Shown here piece after piece: positions 63,394 to 64,000 of a stretch of DNA of 64,000 nucleotides. Position 1 is the stretch's first letter. Each line of letters begins with the position of its first letter. Source of the stretch: an uncultured Chthonomonadales bacterium. GTDB lineage: Bacteria; Armatimonadota; Chthonomonadetes; Chthonomonadales; CAJBBX01. A program made the position numbers and the translations under genes. The stretch lies in the NCBI GenBank assembly GCA_938005745.1, contig CALLMM010000010.1:287090-351089 (forward strand), written 5' to 3'. Under the pieces are notes generated by a model that saw only the letters and a program-made list of their open reading frames with translations, did no database searches and had not been told where the DNA came from.

Positions 63394-63624
63394 ATGGGAG
63401 ACAGCAAGAAGCTGCTTCTTCTGGTGCTGATCGTCGTGGCGGTGGTCGCCGTCGCATCCGTCGTTTTCATGCAGAAGAAGCACTCGGACCAGGCAAAGAA
63501 GGCGCTGCCCAGCGAGCCTCCTGTATGGTTTGGCAAGACGAATACGGGGGTCAAGCCCGGTGAAGGAATCAACCAGGCTCCTTCTGCCGTTGCTCCACCC
63601 GGTCCCATGACCGCGCCGAGATAA
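63394..63624 (+). CDS. Small single-span membrane protein of the pseudopilin operon
   Basis: 76 residues. GGGAGGTGAT precedes the ATG at 63394 by about 9 bases. One hydrophobic helix (LLLLVLIVVAVVAVASVVFM) is followed by a Lys-rich part and a Pro-rich tail (AVAPPGPMTAPR). It is cotranscribed with the pseudopilin and ends before a strong terminator. No family is recognised. Confidence 0.8.
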   Translation: MGDSKKLLLLVLIVVAVVAVASVVFMQKKHSDQAKKALPSEPPVWFGKTNTGVKPGEGINQAPSAVAPPGPMTAPR

Positions 63625-63651
63625 CGGACATCCGCATGGCGCGAACGCCAG

Positions 63652-63689
63652 CTGCAGCGATAGAGTCCCCTCTATCGCTGCAGTTTTTT
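63652..63689 (+). terminator. Intrinsic terminator of the pseudopilin operon
   Basis: CTGCAGCGATAGAG (63652-63665) pairs perfectly with CTCTATCGCTGCAG (63670-63683) around TCCC and is followed by six Ts (63684-63689). Confidence 0.9.
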
Positions 63690-63723
63690 GTATCTTTGTC
63701 GCACTGGCTTTGCTGATGGGGTG

Positions 63724-64000
63724 AGATTGCTTCGGTCGCTCACGCTCCCTCGCAATGACGGGAGGGGTCGGCTGTCGCCTCCCTCGCAAGGACAGAGGGG
63801 GTCGGCTGGCGCCTCCCTCGCAATGACAGAGGGGGTCGGCTGGCGCCTCCCTCGCAAGGACAGTTCGGGAGGCACTACCGCCTCAGATACGCGCAACCCG
63901 CCCCCAATGTGTCATTGCGAGCGAAGCGAAGCAATCTTCCACCTGCCGGAATGCAGGAGATTGCTTCGGTCGCTCACGCTCCCTCGCAATGACGGGAGGG
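63724..64000. repeat. Composite intergenic repeat, copy 5 (runs off the right edge)
   Basis: The best-preserved copy: a head AGATTGCTTCGGTCGCTCAC at 63724; three exact 34-bp units at 63767-63800, 63801-63834 and 63835-63868; a linker CACTACCGCCTCAGATACGC; the inverted cap TCATTGCGAGCGAAGCGAAG with CAATCT (63912-63937); then a second head from 63958 to the edge. The 376-base stretch after the pseudopilin operon is otherwise empty. Confidence 0.9.

Noticed and set aside
63724..64000. CRISPR array
   Set aside because: The repeats are adjacent 34-bp units without unique spacers, and no cas genes are nearby.

Overview
The window is a GC-rich bacterial chromosome segment carrying about 46 protein genes and no rRNA, tRNA, CRISPR array or phage module that I can see. 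The best clue to the organism is the pseudopilin-like gene at 62582-63370 ([19 protein letters not shown] helix followed by a C-terminal FADGH motif) together with a second FADGH protein at 2402-3337. That combination, plus the Planctomycetes-style DUF1549/DUF1553, DUF1501 and DUF1800 proteins, many Tat and Sec signal peptides and single-copy housekeeping genes scattered out of classical operons, suggests Armatimonadota or a close relative. This assignment is an inference from protein style, not a database result.

Layout. 1-4510 (mostly minus): a partial secreted Gly/Met-rich protein, a Tat-exported Gfo/Idh/MocA oxidoreductase, a secreted FADGH protein and an ApbE-like flavin transferase. 4746-10568 (plus): a large secreted metzincin-type protease, then aldo/keto reductase, D-cysteine desulfhydrase-like PLP enzyme and an Imm50-like protein. 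10711-24882: sialidase-like BNR protein, a DUF1549/DUF1553 plus DUF1501 pair, a polysaccharide-export lipoprotein, small unknowns, a THUMP-like methyltransferase, an FKBP isomerase and a minus-strand operon of membrane protein, DUF1800 and DUF1501. 25301-30789: a tightly coupled minus-strand operon of GH42-like enzyme, secreted alpha/beta hydrolase and DUF5722 TIM-barrel, probably for glycan breakdown. 31403-41124: chemoreceptor, TlpA-like thioredoxin, ComEC-like channel, SDR, OppD-type ATPase and a GGDEF plus HD-GYP signalling protein. 41264-50830: epimerase, pyrG, ppa, a GxGYxYP protein, metG and a PQQ-propeller protein. 50838-58027: nusA and ylxR, a rhomboid/DUF58/cation efflux operon, a glycosyltransferase and a repeat-rich secreted protein. 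58145-61980: ATP sulfurylase plus a sulfonate/nitrate-type ABC transporter. 62582-63624: pseudopilin-like protein and a small membrane partner.

Regulation is unusually readable. Several promoters match TTGACA/TATAAT with 16-18 bp spacers. The pyrG leader starts with GGGC just downstream of a consensus -10 and carries a terminator hairpin, the arrangement expected for CTP-sensing reiterative attenuation. The nusA leader has an early terminator-like hairpin, and a second hairpin separates nusA from ylxR. The chemoreceptor has an exact GCCGATAA sigma-28 -10 box, and the ATP sulfurylase leader has a GACT/AGTC dyad. Five intergenic composite repeats, built from 34-36 bp tandem units and capped by an AGATTGCTTCG end and its inverse, are the main repeated DNA.
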